The translations under genes were made by a program, and so were the position numbers. The notes beneath the pieces are model-generated. The model was not told the DNA's origin, ran no database searches, and saw only the letters and a list, made by a program, of their open reading frames with translations. From Agrobacterium larrymoorei (GTDB lineage Bacteria > Pseudomonadota > Alphaproteobacteria > Rhizobiales > Rhizobiaceae), in the NCBI RefSeq assembly GCF_013322225.1, contig NZ_JAAMFB010000026.1, forward strand, positions 43,145 through 107,144: a stretch of 64,000 bases of DNA, written 5' to 3'. Below, in pieces: positions 62,658 through 64,000 of the stretch. Numbering within the stretch: position 1 is the first letter of the stretch; every line of letters starts with the position of its first letter.

Positions 62658-63761
62658 TTACAGCATTCCCCATGCCCGAAACCTCCCCCTCCCCGTCATC
62701 TCCCGAAGCGAAAGCTGCGCCGCCAGATGCCGCGCGCCCTGCGCGGTGACCCCGAGTTCACGCGCGATCAGGTTGGCGGAGACGACAGGCCTCCCCACCA
62801 CCAAATCGACCAGCCGCGACAGCTTCGAATTCACACTCCTGCCGGATGTTTGTCGCTCCAGCTGCTGGCGGGCAAGGAGGATGCGGTCATGCTCCTTCAT
62901 CCCCAGTTCGGCGGCTGCAGTAAATGCCTCGAGCATCGCCATCATCCGTGTCATATGGCTTCCCGCATGACGCTGTTCCCGCCTTACGCTGCGCAGCCCG
63001 ATATTCAGCGCTGGCACGTGGGCCGACGTCGTTCCGTCGCGACGCAGAAGCGAGGCAACCAGCTGGCGGCCGAGTTCAGCGCGATGCTGAAGCACCTCGA
63101 TCGCGTTCCACGCATCGAGCAGGATTGCAGCGCGCATCACCGGTGCGAGACCTTCGGTCTCGCTGAGGACCCCGCGCCATTGATCGAGCCGCTCGTCTTC
63201 GTCCCAGTCGGCCTCATAAACCAGCGGATCGCGCTCGTCGCGCTCGACAGTCGGACGGACGGTGGCCGATCCGTCGAGGACCGCTGTGCTACGTGCCAGC
63301 ACCGCGTCGATCTCGGCAAAGTCATCTTGATGACCCCAGTGGTCGGGCGCAAGATCGTCGTCATCTGCGTCGGCTGAGTGCGCCAAACCAGGCCGCGCCG
63401 GAGCGGGCCCGACCCCTCCCCTGCCCCTTAGCCGGGCAATGCCGGCGGCACTCAGCGCCCAGTCGACCGGATGCGCAAAAATCTGACGGCGGGCGCGCAG
63501 GATGGAATGTGCGATGGTCAGTTCGTGGGTTGGGGTACGGATGTCCAGGCGGGCGTCGTGCAGGACGAGGTCCTCGAGGTGGACGAGTTCGCCGTCAATC
63601 CATAGGGACGCGATGGCGTCGGCAAAGTTCTGCCGTTCGAGAAAGCCGTCGCGGATCGGCGAGCGGGCGATGCGCTCGTCAAGGCGTGCCAAAGCCTCGC
63701 CAGCCCGGGCGGCAGGCAGAATCAACGCACGCAGATCGATCTTGCCGATATCATAAGCCAT
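62658..63761 (-). CDS. DUF1612 / RHE_PE00001-family protein with C-terminal HTH
   Basis: The 367-residue protein has an N-terminal DUF1612 domain (ASLWIDGELVHLEDLVLHDA, AHSILRARRQIFAHPVDWA) and a C-terminal winged-helix (SANLIARELGVTAQGARHLA). Such proteins are common on rhizobial plasmids and their role is unknown; DNA binding is likely. The start at 63761 is ATG; a TTG at 63770 is also possible. A palindrome lies about 90 bases upstream. A 5' fragment of a close paralogue is at 30547-30905. Confidence 0.85.
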   Translation of the reverse strand: MAYDIGKIDLRALILPAARAGEALARLDERIARSPIRDGFLERQNFADAIASLWIDGELVHLEDLVLHDARLDIRTPTHELTIAHSILRARRQIFAHPVDWALSAAGIARLRGRGGVGPAPARPGLAHSADADDDDLAPDHWGHQDDFAEIDAVLARSTAVLDGSATVRPTVERDERDPLVYEADWDEDERLDQWRGVLSETEGLAPVMRAAILLDAWNAIEVLQHRAELGRQLVASLLRRDGTTSAHVPALNIGLRSVRREQRHAGSHMTRMMAMLEAFTAAAELGMKEHDRILLARQQLERQTSGRSVNSKLSRLVDLVVGRPVVSANLIARELGVTAQGARHLAAQLSLREMTGRGRFRAWGML

Positions 63762-63841
63762 TGAATTCAATATAACCGACCTCTGTTACGAAAGCAATTT
63801 CTTTATTTACTAGCGTCATAGGATGTGAGTTGCGGGAAGGA

Positions 63842-63880
63842 CTATCACTAACGATAGTACTCAAGTATCGATAGTGATAG
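63842..63880. repeat. 15-bp imperfect inverted repeat, possible operator
   Basis: CTATCACTAACGATA (63842-63856) and TATCGATAGTGATAG (63866-63880) pair at 14 of 15 positions with a 9-base spacer. It lies upstream of the leftward DUF1612 gene and could be its operator or that of a gene beyond the window. No supported gene follows in the remaining 120 bases. Confidence 0.6.
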
Positions 63881-64000
63881 ATTTTGACTCCCCGACGCTG
63901 TATGTCGGCCGTCCGAATTCGGCGGATTCCCCACATTTCCGGCGATTTTCAGGGGTTTTTCGCCCCAATTCGGTGGACAGAGCGCTGCGACGTAGCGATC

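Noticed and set aside
1..64000. CRISPR arrays, rRNA or tRNA genes
   Set aside because: No regularly spaced repeats or cloverleaf/rRNA-like segments were recognised by eye; a dedicated tRNA scan would be needed for certainty.

Overview
The window looks like part of a large conjugative plasmid or integrative element from a rhizobial alphaproteobacterium (Rhizobiaceae or a close relative). I infer this from the high-GC coding style, a DUF1612-type gene typical of rhizobial replicons, a Mur/Fur-like box before mntH, and a complete VirB/VirD4 secretion system beside a relaxase and a VirC1-like ParA. No rRNA, tRNA, CRISPR array or intact insertion sequence was seen.

Positions 1-4800 hold a copper-responsive block: an OmpR-type regulator and sensor kinase with a cop-box-like palindrome upstream, and small exported metal-binding proteins (DUF305, a Cys-rich four-helix copper store, two Cys/His-rich peptides). 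A two-gene block of looser, AT-richer style (PaaK-like ligase and NtaA-like flavin monooxygenase, 4845-7508) sits between this and the next metal block.

Positions 7.5-30.4 kb form a metal and envelope-stress island. A MerR-family regulator with a divalent-metal cysteine pattern (Cys78/113/121/133) lies among six promoters that share one architecture: a -35 box, a 19-bp spacer carrying a CTC-AG-n-CT-GAG dyad, and a -10 box. Five of them face genes: SCO + L,D-transpeptidase; DsbB + DsbA + cation diffusion facilitator; YafK-type L,D-transpeptidase + small membrane protein + flavoprotein; Zn/Cd/Pb P-type ATPase + PCuAC chaperone; L,D-transpeptidase + signal peptidase II. The sixth has no visible target. 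An FtsI-like transpeptidase, MntH, an EptA/MCR-like phosphoethanolamine transferase and a cyanide-insensitive bd oxidase are interspersed. Together this reads as a combined metal-efflux and cell-wall-hardening programme.

Positions 30.5-52.6 kb are the conjugation module. A leftward operon encodes exported proteins, three of them SNase-like, and faces a rightward virB1-virB11-virD4 operon. Then come the relaxase, MobC-like protein, a candidate nic site and a ParA/VirC1-like pair.

Positions 53-62.5 kb are an accessory defence-like island: an XRE regulator with a HEPN-motif protein, a membrane protein with a tiny overlapping upstream ORF, and a coupled SIR2 / 207-aa / SMC-like ATPase operon preceded by a PD-(D/E)XK-like nuclease gene. 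This resembles Lamassu/ABC-three-component systems but with two effector-like genes. The right end holds an intact DUF1612 gene, whose frameshifted 5' remnant also occurs at 30.5-30.9 kb.
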